DNA of 64,000 bases, taken from NCBI RefSeq assembly GCF_900188085.1, contig NZ_FZOU01000003.1, forward strand, positions 310,001 to 374,000. The letters are read 5' to 3'. Below are positions 55,722 to 63,547 of this stretch, in pieces; within the stretch, counting starts at the first letter, position 1, and every line of letters begins with the position of its first letter. The notes under the pieces are model-generated. The model did no database searches and was not told where the DNA came from. It saw only the letters and a program-made list of their open reading frames with translations. The stretch comes from Granulicella rosea. GTDB taxonomy: Bacteria; Acidobacteriota; Terriglobia; Terriglobales; Acidobacteriaceae. The position numbers and the translations under genes were made by a program.

Positions 55722-55798
55722 TCCGATCTCCCTTGCAACGAGTGTAGTTTCAAGTCGCACTGCGGGGCGATACAACTTCGCCGCCACGTCCGCCGGGG

Positions 55799-55827
55799 TT
55801 GACCGGAAGGCCGCTAAACCGTATAGT
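55799..55827 (+). promoter_or_regulatory. Promoter of tRNA-Gln
   Basis: TTGACC (55799-55804) and TATAGT (55822-55827) are separated by exactly 17 nt, 47 nt before the tRNA. Near-consensus sigma-70 boxes. Confidence 0.7.
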
Positions 55828-55874
55828 CAGTACAGGTTGTCAGCGCGCTACCAGTCGCGACACCTGAAGTTTGT

Positions 55875-55948
55875 TGCCCCCTCGTTCAATGGTAGGACTA
55901 GCGACTCTGACTCGCTCGATCGGGGTTCGAATCCCTGGGGGGCAACCA
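55875..55948 (+). tRNA. tRNA-Gln (anticodon CTG)
   Basis: A full cloverleaf: acceptor TGCCCCC/GGGGGCA, anticodon stem AGCGA/TCGCT with loop CTCTGAC (anticodon CTG), T arm CGGGG-TTCGAAT-CCCTG, discriminator A and encoded CCA at 55946-55948. A P4-type integrase gene follows 250 bp downstream, so its 3' end is the likely chromosomal attachment site. A terminator follows. Confidence 0.95.
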
Positions 55949-55956
55949 AAAGCATG

Positions 55957-55988
55957 TAAACGCGCCCACGAGGCGCGTTTTTCTTTGC
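55957..55988 (+). terminator. Intrinsic terminator after tRNA-Gln
   Basis: An AACGCGCC/GGCGCGTT stem with loop CACGA is followed by TTTCTTTG. It lies 10 nt after the tRNA CCA. Confidence 0.85.
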
Positions 55989-56126
55989 CCCTTCTGGCAC
56001 CTCCTAGCACCTCGCAGAACGCATATAAGACAATGTAAATGAATAGTTTAGGCCTGTCGTTGCCTAGCCGCCGTCGAGATTTCTCGTCCGAGGAGGTGCG
56101 AGCCGGTGCGAGGACAGCCAAGACTT

Positions 56127-56184
56127 TTTGTGGGTACCGTTGCGGGTATCATTAGGAGAATTTGTGGGTACGGAAACCGTACCC
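56127..56184. repeat. Direct repeats and palindrome in front of the integrase gene
   Basis: There are three TTG(T/C)GGGTA copies at 56128-56136, 56140-56148 and 56162-56170, then GGGTACGGAAACCGTACCC at 56166-56184, a palindrome of 8 + 3 + 8. GTGGGTA direct repeats in front of P4-type integrase genes are probable arm-type integrase binding sites. The palindrome lies about 20 nt before the start codon and could act as an operator or translation-blocking hairpin. Confidence 0.55.
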
Positions 56185-56202
56185 CCTCCTGGAGCAGCGC
56201 CC

Positions 56203-57429
56203 ATGGCACTCACCATCAAAGAAATCGACGGCGCAAAGCCGACCGGCAAACCTTACAAGCTGTCAGATGGTGGCGGCCTCTGTCTCCTTATCGCACCTTC
56301 CGGTGCCAAACTCTGGCGCTGGCGCTATCGCTTCGATGGCAAGGAGAAGATGATGGCGTTGGGAGAGTACCCCGTCGTCACCCTCAAGGACGCCCGCGAG
56401 CGTCACTCAGATGCGCGTAAGGCGCTGGCGAACGGGACCGATCCAATGGCCGAACGCAAGTCTGAAGGCGAGGCCAAGCAGAAGGAATCCGAAGCTAAGC
56501 AGCGTGAAGAGGAAAACAGCTTCGAGAATGTCGCCCGCGATTGGTGGAAGTGGTGGTTGATCGGCAAGTCGCCTCGACACGCTGACACCACGATGCGGCG
56601 CATGGAAGCTGACGTGTTCCCCGCGTATGGACACAAGTCCATTAATGCTGTGACGGCATCTGACGTGCGCCAACTCATGATCGCCGTCGAGAAACGGGAT
56701 GCCCGCGACGTTGCCAAACGTATCCACGAGACGACATCGCAGATCTTTCGATTTGCGATTGCTCGCGAGATTGCAAGTCGGAATCCGGCGGCGGATTTCA
56801 AGCCGAGAGACATCCTGGCCGAAGCCCAGACAGAAAACCGTGCTCGTGTGGATGCCAAGGACCTGCCCGAACTGCTGGTGAAGATCGACGACTACAACGG
56901 CGACGTAATAACGCGCTTAGCGATCAAGTTAATGGCGTACACATTCGTCCGTACCAGCGAAGAGATCGAGGCCCCTTGGCCGGAGTTCGATTTGGACGAG
57001 GCTCGCTGGACTATCCCGGCGGAGCGCATGAAGATGAAGACCCCGCATATCGTTCCGCTGTCCCGTCAAGCCGTGGAAGTCTTGCGGGCGCTCAAGCAGA
57101 TCACAGGCAACGGCAAGTTTGTATTTGCCGGCTCTCGCGACAAGAAAAAGCCCATCAGCAACAACACCATTCTCTATGCTCTCTACCGGCTCGGCTATCG
57201 CGACCGGATGACTGGGCACGGATTCCGTGGACTGGCATCAACCATTCTCAATGAGCATGAGTTCGATGAGGCGCACATCGAGTTGCAGCTCGCCCACACG
57301 AAACGCAACAAGGTCGCTGCCGCCTACAACCATGCGAAGTACCTGAAGCAGCGCACAGAGATGATGCAATGGTGGGCGGACTATCTGGACGCACAGCTCG
57401 CTAAGGGCAGGAAGAAACTAGCGGCCTAA
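56203..57429 (+). CDS. P4-type tyrosine recombinase (island integrase)
   Basis: This 408-residue site-specific recombinase has the P4-integrase N-terminal DUF4102 domain (KPYKLSDGGGLCLLIAPSGAKLW...MALGEYPVVTLKDAR). The catalytic domain follows, with Arg in FVRTSEE, the H-x-x-R box GHGFRGLAST, His in LAHTKRNK and the nucleophile Tyr in AAAYNHAKYLKQR. The enzyme appears intact. It sits 254 bp after tRNA-Gln in the same orientation, the usual arrangement at the attL end of tRNA-integrated islands. Confidence 0.93.
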   Translation: MALTIKEIDGAKPTGKPYKLSDGGGLCLLIAPSGAKLWRWRYRFDGKEKMMALGEYPVVTLKDARERHSDARKALANGTDPMAERKSEGEAKQKESEAKQREEENSFENVARDWWKWWLIGKSPRHADTTMRRMEADVFPAYGHKSINAVTASDVRQLMIAVEKRDARDVAKRIHETTSQIFRFAIAREIASRNPAADFKPRDILAEAQTENRARVDAKDLPELLVKIDDYNGDVITRLAIKLMAYTFVRTSEEIEAPWPEFDLDEARWTIPAERMKMKTPHIVPLSRQAVEVLRALKQITGNGKFVFAGSRDKKKPISNNTILYALYRLGYRDRMTGHGFRGLASTILNEHEFDEAHIELQLAHTKRNKVAAAYNHAKYLKQRTEMMQWWADYLDAQLAKGRKKLAA

Positions 57430-57863
57430 GCATACTTCTTTGATATTGCCCAAGATTCCCCATGCGCGCGTTGCGGTGCCCGTCTGTCCCCGGTGCCTGG
57501 GGACTCGGATCGTGACTTGGATATGCGCTCTGCGGCCCATTGTCTGACTTCAGACCTTACCCAAGCGACCGTTCGCGGTCCTAGTTGAACCGACGCAGGA
57601 AAACTGTGCGCCCGGATCAATGCGTAGAGGCTGGATTTCGATAGTCCGGTCACTGACTTCAATTCTGGTAGACGCAGGAAACTAACTTCATCTTGAAGGT
57701 TCGGTGGCGTGATTAGCTGCTTATTCGCCGCAGGGTAATCGACGGTCTCTCGGCTGGTGGAAAGCATTTCAGCGGCCTCATCCCCTTCAACCAGCAGCTT
57801 TTCATCGGCAGGTACGCTGGCACGACCAGGTCTCTTTCGCTCGGTTGCGTTTCTCTCTGCCAT
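57426..57863 (-). CDS. AlpA-like helix-turn-helix regulator
   Basis: This 145-residue protein has an AlpA/MerR-type DNA-binding domain at about residues 60-112: FLRLPELKSVTGLSKSSLYALIRAHSFPASVQLGPRTVAWVRSEV..., the excisionase/AlpA pattern ending WVRSEVRQW. An N-terminal stretch (LVEGDEAAEMLSTSRETVDY) may be a second HTH remnant. It overlaps the integrase end tail-to-tail by 4 nt, and GGAG lies 8 nt before its ATG. AlpA-type proteins control integrase expression or excision. Its promoter carries the LysR-box/20-mer element. Confidence 0.78.
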   Translation of the reverse strand: MAERNATERKRPGRASVPADEKLLVEGDEAAEMLSTSRETVDYPAANKQLITPPNLQDEVSFLRLPELKSVTGLSKSSLYALIRAHSFPASVQLGPRTVAWVRSEVRQWAAERISKSRSESPGTGDRRAPQRAHGESWAISKKYA

Positions 57864-57950
57864 TGGCGGGACTCCAGGGGTTTCCTGCGGTATCGAGTGC
57901 TGCGATACCCAGGGAAGGATGTTTCAAGGATGGGGCCGCGGAACGCCGCT

Positions 57951-58004
57951 GTCCAATACATATATCCGATGGCAAATTCCGGGTTGGTATCGGCTTTTCC
58001 GATA
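57951..58004 (-). promoter_or_regulatory. LysR box and shared promoter 20-mer, copy facing the AlpA gene
   Basis: Read on the minus strand, the palindrome TATCGG-N5-CCGATA (58004-57988) is followed 18 nt later by ATCGGATATATGTATTGGAC (57970-57951), which lies 87 nt before the AlpA-like start. The same 20-mer, exactly inverted, lies upstream of the pilin-like gene. The palindrome fits a LysR T-N11-A operator. It is also about 158 nt upstream of the LysR start, so autoregulation is possible. Confidence 0.65.
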
Positions 58005-58161
58005 GCGGCGTTTCGACTCAGATTTGCCCCTCGCGGCAATGCACTGCATTGACTTCATTGGTACATGCGCCCACAATTAGATTGACTTCGGACCTGACTT
58101 GCATTGTGGATTGAGCCGCTCTCCGAATCGCGCACGGCGCTATCAGAGAGGTACTCCCACT

Positions 58162-59130
58162 ATGTCAGACCTCATCGAACTCCGGCACCTCAAGAACTTC
58201 ATCGCAGTTGCCGAAGCGGGCAACATCAGCCGCGCAGCGGAAAACCTCTTCATATCGCAATCTTGCCTCAGCGGACAGATGAAGCAGCTTGAAGAGGCTG
58301 CTCAGGTCTGCCTATTGGTGCGGCACAGTGGCGGAGTCCAGGCGACACCAGCCGCACAGATATTGATTGCCGGCAGCAAGCATATTCTCAAGCTGCGTGA
58401 CGACCTGCTGATCGCTACGCGCTCCGCCGATACCGTAGCAGTTCTCCCCATGCGCCTCGGCTTCTCTTCGTTCGTGGACCATGACCTGTACGAGATGGTC
58501 TGCTCCGTTCACACCGCTCTCTACCCGACGTGCGAGATCAAGTCGCAAGGCGGCGACAACGTAGAACTTTTGTCCTTGCTCGACAGAGGCGAAATCGACG
58601 CCGCGTTGCTGACGCTTCCCGTATCAGGTGCGGGTTTGAAGACATATCCATTTACCCATAGCCGTCTCGTTGTGTGCATGAGAGCCGACGATCCCTTGGC
58701 GAAGTTGAAGGAGATTACACCGGCTGATCTTGGCTCGAAGTTGACGATCTTCCGTGAACCGAAACAGCATCCCGAAGCGCACGACCGGTTGATTGAGATG
58801 CTGAACGAAGTCGGGATTACAGGCGACGTTGCCAGCACCAACAAGACCCCTCACGAACTCCAATGGATGGTCGAATCGAGCTACAGCTATGCGCTCATAC
58901 CGGAAGGTTCGGCTTTGCAGAAGGGCCTCGTGACGCGGCCCATCGCTGGTGTGACCTGGACAGTCGATAGTGCGCTCATCCTGGGTCGGTCAACATCGCA
59001 GAAGACGTTGCCGCAGTTGATAAAGGAACTGCGAAGGAGGTTCCGGTTGCAAATCAAGCTGCCACCAGCTAAACCGGTTCGCTCCGTTCGACCATCATTG
59101 CGCGACAGAATCCTTCCACTTTTCGCCTAA
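58162..59130 (+). CDS. LysR-family transcriptional regulator
   Basis: This 322-residue regulator has the N-terminal winged HTH (ELRHLKNFIAVAEAGNISRAAENLFISQSCLSGQMKQLEE, about 6-45) and a substrate-binding domain from about 95 (LRLGFSSFV... and SKLTIFREPK). ATG at 58162 has GAGAGG upstream. It is flanked by two near-identical palindromes with the T-N11-A pattern, the presumed operators. It probably controls the AlpA-like and pilin/ParB genes of the island. Effector unknown. Confidence 0.9.
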   Translation: MSDLIELRHLKNFIAVAEAGNISRAAENLFISQSCLSGQMKQLEEAAQVCLLVRHSGGVQATPAAQILIAGSKHILKLRDDLLIATRSADTVAVLPMRLGFSSFVDHDLYEMVCSVHTALYPTCEIKSQGGDNVELLSLLDRGEIDAALLTLPVSGAGLKTYPFTHSRLVVCMRADDPLAKLKEITPADLGSKLTIFREPKQHPEAHDRLIEMLNEVGITGDVASTNKTPHELQWMVESSYSYALIPEGSALQKGLVTRPIAGVTWTVDSALILGRSTSQKTLPQLIKELRRRFRLQIKLPPAKPVRSVRPSLRDRILPLFA

Positions 59131-59138
59131 ACATTTGC

Positions 59139-59202
59139 TATCGGGATTCCCGATAGCAAAGTCGCTTTTGGCCTAAATCGGTATCGGATATATGTATTGG
59201 AC
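59139..59202 (+). promoter_or_regulatory. LysR box and shared promoter 20-mer, copy facing the pilin/parB genes
   Basis: TATCGG-N5-CCGATA (59139-59155) is followed 28 nt later by ATCGGATATATGTATTGGAC (59183-59202), 62 nt before the pilin-like start. Box-to-20-mer spacing is 10 bp longer than in the other copy, about one helical turn. Confidence 0.65.
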
Positions 59203-59264
59203 GCGAGAGGAATCGCGGCCTAGTGTCATGGCTATCACGACCATCCCGGTCGTTGGAGGTGCCA

Positions 59265-59564
59265 ATGACACGTATCCGAATCATCATCCCAGCAGCCACG
59301 ATTGAGCGCACCAAGCTCTATCTTGTACGCGGAGCAGTCCTGCTCCTATGCGTATTGATCTTCCCACTCGCCGCTCACGCGTCGCCGTTCGATAGCGGCA
59401 TCAGTTCAATCCAAACACTGTTTACCGGAACGATTGCGAAGGCCGCCAGCCTCATCGCCATCGTGATCGGCGGATACCCAACGCTAATTTCTCTACGGGC
59501 GGACGGCCTCACGCCGTTCGCTCAAACGCAACCGAACGCCTACCCGCACAAGGAGTCACCATGA
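59265..59564 (+). CDS. VirB2/TrbC-like pilin, C-terminally altered
   Basis: This 99-residue protein has a signal-anchor (YLVRGAVLLLCVLIFPLAAHA) and the start of a TrbC/VirB2 pilin: SPFDSGISSIQTLFTGTIAKAASLIAIVIGGY. Typical pilins continue with a second hydrophobic helix, but here the frame turns into PTLISLRADGLTPFAQ, a polar tail, so the second helix is missing. It overlaps the ParB gene by 4 nt. GGAGG lies 5 nt before the ATG. A conjugative remnant or repurposed small protein is likely; no other type-IV secretion genes are in the window. Confidence 0.7.
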   Translation: MTRIRIIIPAATIERTKLYLVRGAVLLLCVLIFPLAAHASPFDSGISSIQTLFTGTIAKAASLIAIVIGGYPTLISLRADGLTPFAQTQPNAYPHKESP

Positions 59565-61156
59565 ACCCCAACACCGCAACCGAGTACCGCAACCTTCCCC
59601 TTAATGTCCTCACCGAGTCCACCACCAACCCGCGCCGGATATTCGAGGATGCCGCTCTCAAGGAATTGGCAGCCAGTATCAAAGTCCAGGGCGTTCTCTC
59701 GCCCTTGCTTGTTCGGCCTCTCACCGGGCAGAACTTCGAGATCGTCGCCGGAGCCAGACGCTACCGCGCAGCGCAGATCGCCGAGACCGCTACCGTTCCG
59801 GTTCGTATCGTCAACCTCACCGATGCCGAAGCCTTAGAAGCGGCCTTGGTGGAAAATCTCATTAGGTCTGATGTGCATCCGATGGAAGAGGCCAACGGCT
59901 TCTTTGCGCTTCTCGCCTTGGAGGAGCCGAAATACTCCATTGAACAAATTGCTTCCCGCACCGGCAAAAGTGCTACGTTCATCGCCGCTCGTTTAAGACT
60001 TACCGAGCTTACACCTTTGATCGTCGAAGCCTTCTACCGCGAGGAGATCGGCGTTGGACACGCGCTGCTACTGGCGAAGTTGCAACCAGCCCAGCAGGAG
60101 CAAGCTCTGCCCAACTGCTTCCGTGAGGATTGGGGTGGGAGCAGCGGCAAAGCCAAGCGCATCCTGCTTCCCGTGCGGCATCTCCAACTCTGGATAGAGC
60201 ATAACGTCCTCTTGCTCTTGAAACAGGCACCGTTCAACAAGCGCGATGCCCAACTCGTTCCCGCAGCCGGAAGCTGTGTCGATTGCCCCAAACGCACCGG
60301 AAACAATAAGCTGCTCTTCGCAGAGTGGGCGTCCGACAATGAATCGCAATGCACCGATCCAACCTGCTATGCCGTGAAGGTCGAAGCATTCCTGCAAAAG
60401 CAGATCGCAACGAAGCCGGAGCTTGTGCAGATCAGCACAGCCTACGGCCAGCAGCAGGAAGGCAGCAAGATCATTACCCGCAGCAAGTACGTCGAGATCA
60501 AGTCGGAGAAGCCCGATACGCCGGAGAAGGCGAAGTGGCCGGAGTTCAAGACGTGCAGGTACACCACTGAGGCCATCGTCTCCGAGGGCATCGACAAAGG
60601 CGAATTGCGGAAGGTTTGTGCCGAAGCGGATTGCCCGATTCATCACCCCAAGAAGCAATCCACCAAGGCCGATTCCAGCTTCAAGGCGGAGCAGGACAAA
60701 CGCCGCAGAGAAGAAGCACTGGCGAACGCCACCGGAATGCGTGTCCTGCAAACCATCGTCGCCGCCGTTCCAGTCCGGTTGATGAAGCGGGATTTTCTCT
60801 TCATCGCAGAACAGATGCTCCCGTTGCTTGACGACAAGCGGCGGGAGATGGTAGCCCGGAACCAAGGCATCAAAGCGAAGGAAGGCGAATCCGCAGCCAA
60901 GCTGCTATCCGCGTTTCTCCGTAAGGCCGAGGAAGGCGTTATCGGCAAGTTGATCGTCGAAGCCGTCATCCTGCTTTCAGCCAGCAAGCAAGCGGATGGA
61001 GGTAAGGTTATCCGTGCCGCAGCCCAGGCGTACAAGGTGGACACCGATGCGATTGCCCTCAAGGTAAGGCATGAGGTCGCGGCCAAGGAGAAAGCGAGGT
61101 CCGCTGCAAAGATAGAGCCGAAGCCAGCAGCAAAAGCATTGAAGAAAACTGCTTGA
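59561..61156 (+). CDS. ParB/RepB/Spo0J-family protein with long C-terminal extension
   Basis: This 531-residue protein has the ParB N-domain (NVLTESTTNPRRIFEDAALKELAASI..., GARRYRAAQ as the CTP/box motif, ENLIRSDVHPMEEA) and a central HTH (QIASRTGKSATFIAARLRL). It continues for about 330 residues with a Cys cluster (SCVDCPKR, CTDPTC, CRYTTEA, CAEADCPIHH) that could bind zinc. Lys/Ala-rich C-terminus. No ParA is visible in the window. Coupled to the pilin-like gene by ATGA. It may act as an island partition or regulatory factor. Confidence 0.85.
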   Translation: MNPNTATEYRNLPLNVLTESTTNPRRIFEDAALKELAASIKVQGVLSPLLVRPLTGQNFEIVAGARRYRAAQIAETATVPVRIVNLTDAEALEAALVENLIRSDVHPMEEANGFFALLALEEPKYSIEQIASRTGKSATFIAARLRLTELTPLIVEAFYREEIGVGHALLLAKLQPAQQEQALPNCFREDWGGSSGKAKRILLPVRHLQLWIEHNVLLLLKQAPFNKRDAQLVPAAGSCVDCPKRTGNNKLLFAEWASDNESQCTDPTCYAVKVEAFLQKQIATKPELVQISTAYGQQQEGSKIITRSKYVEIKSEKPDTPEKAKWPEFKTCRYTTEAIVSEGIDKGELRKVCAEADCPIHHPKKQSTKADSSFKAEQDKRRREEALANATGMRVLQTIVAAVPVRLMKRDFLFIAEQMLPLLDDKRREMVARNQGIKAKEGESAAKLLSAFLRKAEEGVIGKLIVEAVILLSASKQADGGKVIRAAAQAYKVDTDAIALKVRHEVAAKEKARSAAKIEPKPAAKALKKTA

Positions 61157-61171
61157 GCGACATACTCTCGA

Positions 61172-61206
61172 ATGCGCCTGTCTTCGGACAGGCGCATCTC
61201 TTTTGT
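61172..61206 (+). terminator. Intrinsic terminator after the parB-like gene
   Basis: ATGCGCCTGTC / GACAGGCGCAT stem (11 bp) closed by a TTCG tetraloop (cUUCGg) and followed by CTCTTTTG. It separates ParB from the Argonaute pair. Confidence 0.85.
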
Positions 61207-61574
61207 CGGCCCGTCTTTCCCACCCTGAAGGTCGCTCTCCGAAGTGCGAGAGCGTCATGTTCTGCCCACCCGACGGGCAGTAGCCAATCAACGCAAACTC
61301 TGGAGGAATGCTCGGGACATCTGCCCCGGCAGATAATCATTTTGGTAAGCGTTAGCGACACTGTCTACTCGAATGAATTCCCGCGCCCACAACTAAATAG
61401 CGTAGAATAGGCGAACATTCGCGAGTCACATGATTTCAGAATTGGCGTCGCGCGGTTTAGCATTGTTTGCCGCTGAACCGGAACATTTATTGTTCTCCAC
61501 AATGGCAAAGAGAAAGTCGCAAGACCGCCCGTGCAGTTGCTTTGTGCCAAAGTAGCGATGAGAACGAGTTGCCC
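61207..61574. other. Non-coding region before the Argonaute gene
   Basis: These 368 bp have no supported gene. They hold short inverted repeats (CTGCCC...GGGCAG near 61263-61282, TCTGCCCCGGCAGA near 61320-61333) and a possible -10 TAGAAT near 61404. The promoter of the Argonaute operon probably lies here. The upstream part resembles decayed sequence. Confidence 0.5.
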
Positions 61575-63539
61575 ATGACGAGCACTGACAAACCGCCGAG
61601 CCCAGCCAAAGACGATTACCTGATTCACCTCAATTTCCTGCCGGTTGAGATGAGCGCAAGTCCATGCACAATTTATCGACGGCTCTGTTCATCCGCCCAA
61701 GAGGAACGTCCGAGTGCTCTGGCAACCGCTCATCGCTTGCCGGTATTGTCCCCTACCGAGGTAGAGTGGCAGTCTTACTGGGTACTTCATGAACCGGCAG
61801 AAGGGTTTGCTCCGTTTGATTATCAGGCAAGCTGGAGCACAGATGTGTCACGACGCATCCTCTTTGAGTGTCTGCGCCGTTCGGTGATGGCATCGCTCTC
61901 GCCTCAGCAATATCGCTTCCCGCAGAACAATTTCATTCAGGAGGTTTCGCTGATTATGGCGAACTATCCTGAAGGCAATGAAGCGCTGGTGATCCAGCCA
62001 TACTTCTTGAAGGCATCGCGTCAGATTGGACTTCTCGTTGATTTTCATTTTGATCTGGGCCAGGATGTTCCCTTTAGCCGCAGAATTCAGCAACTCAGTC
62101 TCAGCCTCGATAGGAATTTTCGACGGAACGTAGACTATTATGTTGACCGTTCTTCAAGGGTGCGCAAGTTTCTTGAATCCAGATGGTCCGTTCTACAGAA
62201 CATGTCACTTCCCGGCGCGGCAGGCCCCTTGGCAATATCAAAAGATTTCGTATCGCTTACGGCTGAACGTCTCCGTCCCAAGAGTTACGTCTTCGCAGGC
62301 GGCAAAGAATCTCGAAGTCAGTTCACGGGGCTACGTGATTTTGGTCCGCTTCAGGCGCTCGAACGACCGCCCCGACTGCTCTTTGTTTTCCGTGAGCAAG
62401 ATCGCCTCCCAGCTCGCCGCCTTGCGCTCGCTCTAAAGGGCCTCAAGCAACGCGGGCAATACAATTTCCCTGGTTTCAATGAGCTATTCAAGACAACACT
62501 AGAGATCGATGCCAACCCGATAGTATTACCCGACCTTAGTTCTGCCTCTATGGAAGCTGCACTCCAGCAGGCCACAGAGGCAGCGAAGGCTTCACCGAAC
62601 ATCCTGCCCGTTATCGTTCTGCCTAACGGCGACGACAACGGATACCTCGCCCAGAAGGCGCATTTCTCACATGCAGGGATGCCCACTCAGGTCTGTACCC
62701 TCAGAATCCTTGAGGATGAAGAGTCCCTGAAATGGGCCGTAGCCAATCTGGCGCTCCAGATATTCTGCAAGGCGGGAGGCAGGCCTTGGAAGGTACGCCC
62801 TACTGCCGAACGGTCGCTCATCATCGGCATAAGCCAATCCCACAAAATCCGATTTACGGATGACCAAGCGCATGTCGATAAGTATTTTGCCTTCTCGGTC
62901 TTGACTGATAGCAGCGGCCTATTCCAGCAGATACAGGTGTTGGGGGATTCGCCCGACCACAACTCCTACGTTTCGGCCTTACGTGCCAACCTCAAACAGG
63001 TCTTAGAGGCGAACGCAGGTGCATTCAATCGAGTGGTCATCCACACGTCGTTCAAGCTGAAACATGAGGAAATCAGAGCGATCGAACAGACCACCCGTGA
63101 GGTCGCTGCTGCGACGGATAAATCCAAGTGCAGGTTTTCCGTCATCAAGGTTAATCACAAGAGCCGATTCTTCGGGATCAACCGCTCCGTCAACAGTCTT
63201 GTTCCCTACGAAGCCACCAAGGTCCGACTGGGACCTCACGAGTATCTTGTCTGGTTTGAAGGCATCTATCCAGACAAGCCCACAGTCACAAAAGCTTTTC
63301 CCGGACCGACACACCTTCAGTTTCTTCGCGTGAATGACGAAGCAACTGAGCCAGCGGAGGAGCGGGAGCTGTTACAGGATCTTGTGAATCTCTCTGGCGC
63401 AAACTGGCGGGGATTCAATGCAAAGAGTTCACCCGTATCTGTTTTCTATTGTCATTTAGTCGCCGACCTTGTTCATAATTTCCATGAACGCGGACTTCCG
63501 ATGCCTGCGGTGCAGGACATTCAACCTTGGTTCTTGTGA
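61575..63539 (+). CDS. Catalytically inactive prokaryotic Argonaute (long-B type)
   Basis: This 654-residue guide-binding protein has about 260 residues of N/L1/L2 region (with QQLSLSLDRNFRRNVDYYVD near 172-191), a MID domain (about 265-400) and a PIWI domain (about 401-654). MID guide-phosphate residues are kept: Y357, K361 and Q372, with K399 in QIFCKAGGRPWKV. In PIWI, LIIGIS has Ser420 where active enzymes have the first catalytic Asp, and VIHTSFK lacks the acid too, so no slicing is expected. Too long for a short pAgo (about 450-500). A SIR2 gene starts 8 nt after its stop. ATG at 61575 is chosen; the upstream frame is non-coding. Confidence 0.85.
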   Translation: MTSTDKPPSPAKDDYLIHLNFLPVEMSASPCTIYRRLCSSAQEERPSALATAHRLPVLSPTEVEWQSYWVLHEPAEGFAPFDYQASWSTDVSRRILFECLRRSVMASLSPQQYRFPQNNFIQEVSLIMANYPEGNEALVIQPYFLKASRQIGLLVDFHFDLGQDVPFSRRIQQLSLSLDRNFRRNVDYYVDRSSRVRKFLESRWSVLQNMSLPGAAGPLAISKDFVSLTAERLRPKSYVFAGGKESRSQFTGLRDFGPLQALERPPRLLFVFREQDRLPARRLALALKGLKQRGQYNFPGFNELFKTTLEIDANPIVLPDLSSASMEAALQQATEAAKASPNILPVIVLPNGDDNGYLAQKAHFSHAGMPTQVCTLRILEDEESLKWAVANLALQIFCKAGGRPWKVRPTAERSLIIGISQSHKIRFTDDQAHVDKYFAFSVLTDSSGLFQQIQVLGDSPDHNSYVSALRANLKQVLEANAGAFNRVVIHTSFKLKHEEIRAIEQTTREVAAATDKSKCRFSVIKVNHKSRFFGINRSVNSLVPYEATKVRLGPHEYLVWFEGIYPDKPTVTKAFPGPTHLQFLRVNDEATEPAEERELLQDLVNLSGANWRGFNAKSSPVSVFYCHLVADLVHNFHERGLPMPAVQDIQPWFL

Positions 63540-63547
63540 GTCATCTT

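Noticed and set aside
55840..56121. Minus-strand frame across tRNA-Gln
   Set aside because: It runs antisense through the tRNA and its terminator and has no ribosome site.
61575..63539. Short pAgo of the SPARSA type
   Set aside because: At 654 residues it has about 260 residues before MID, more than a short pAgo; the final call needs the complete SIR2 partner.
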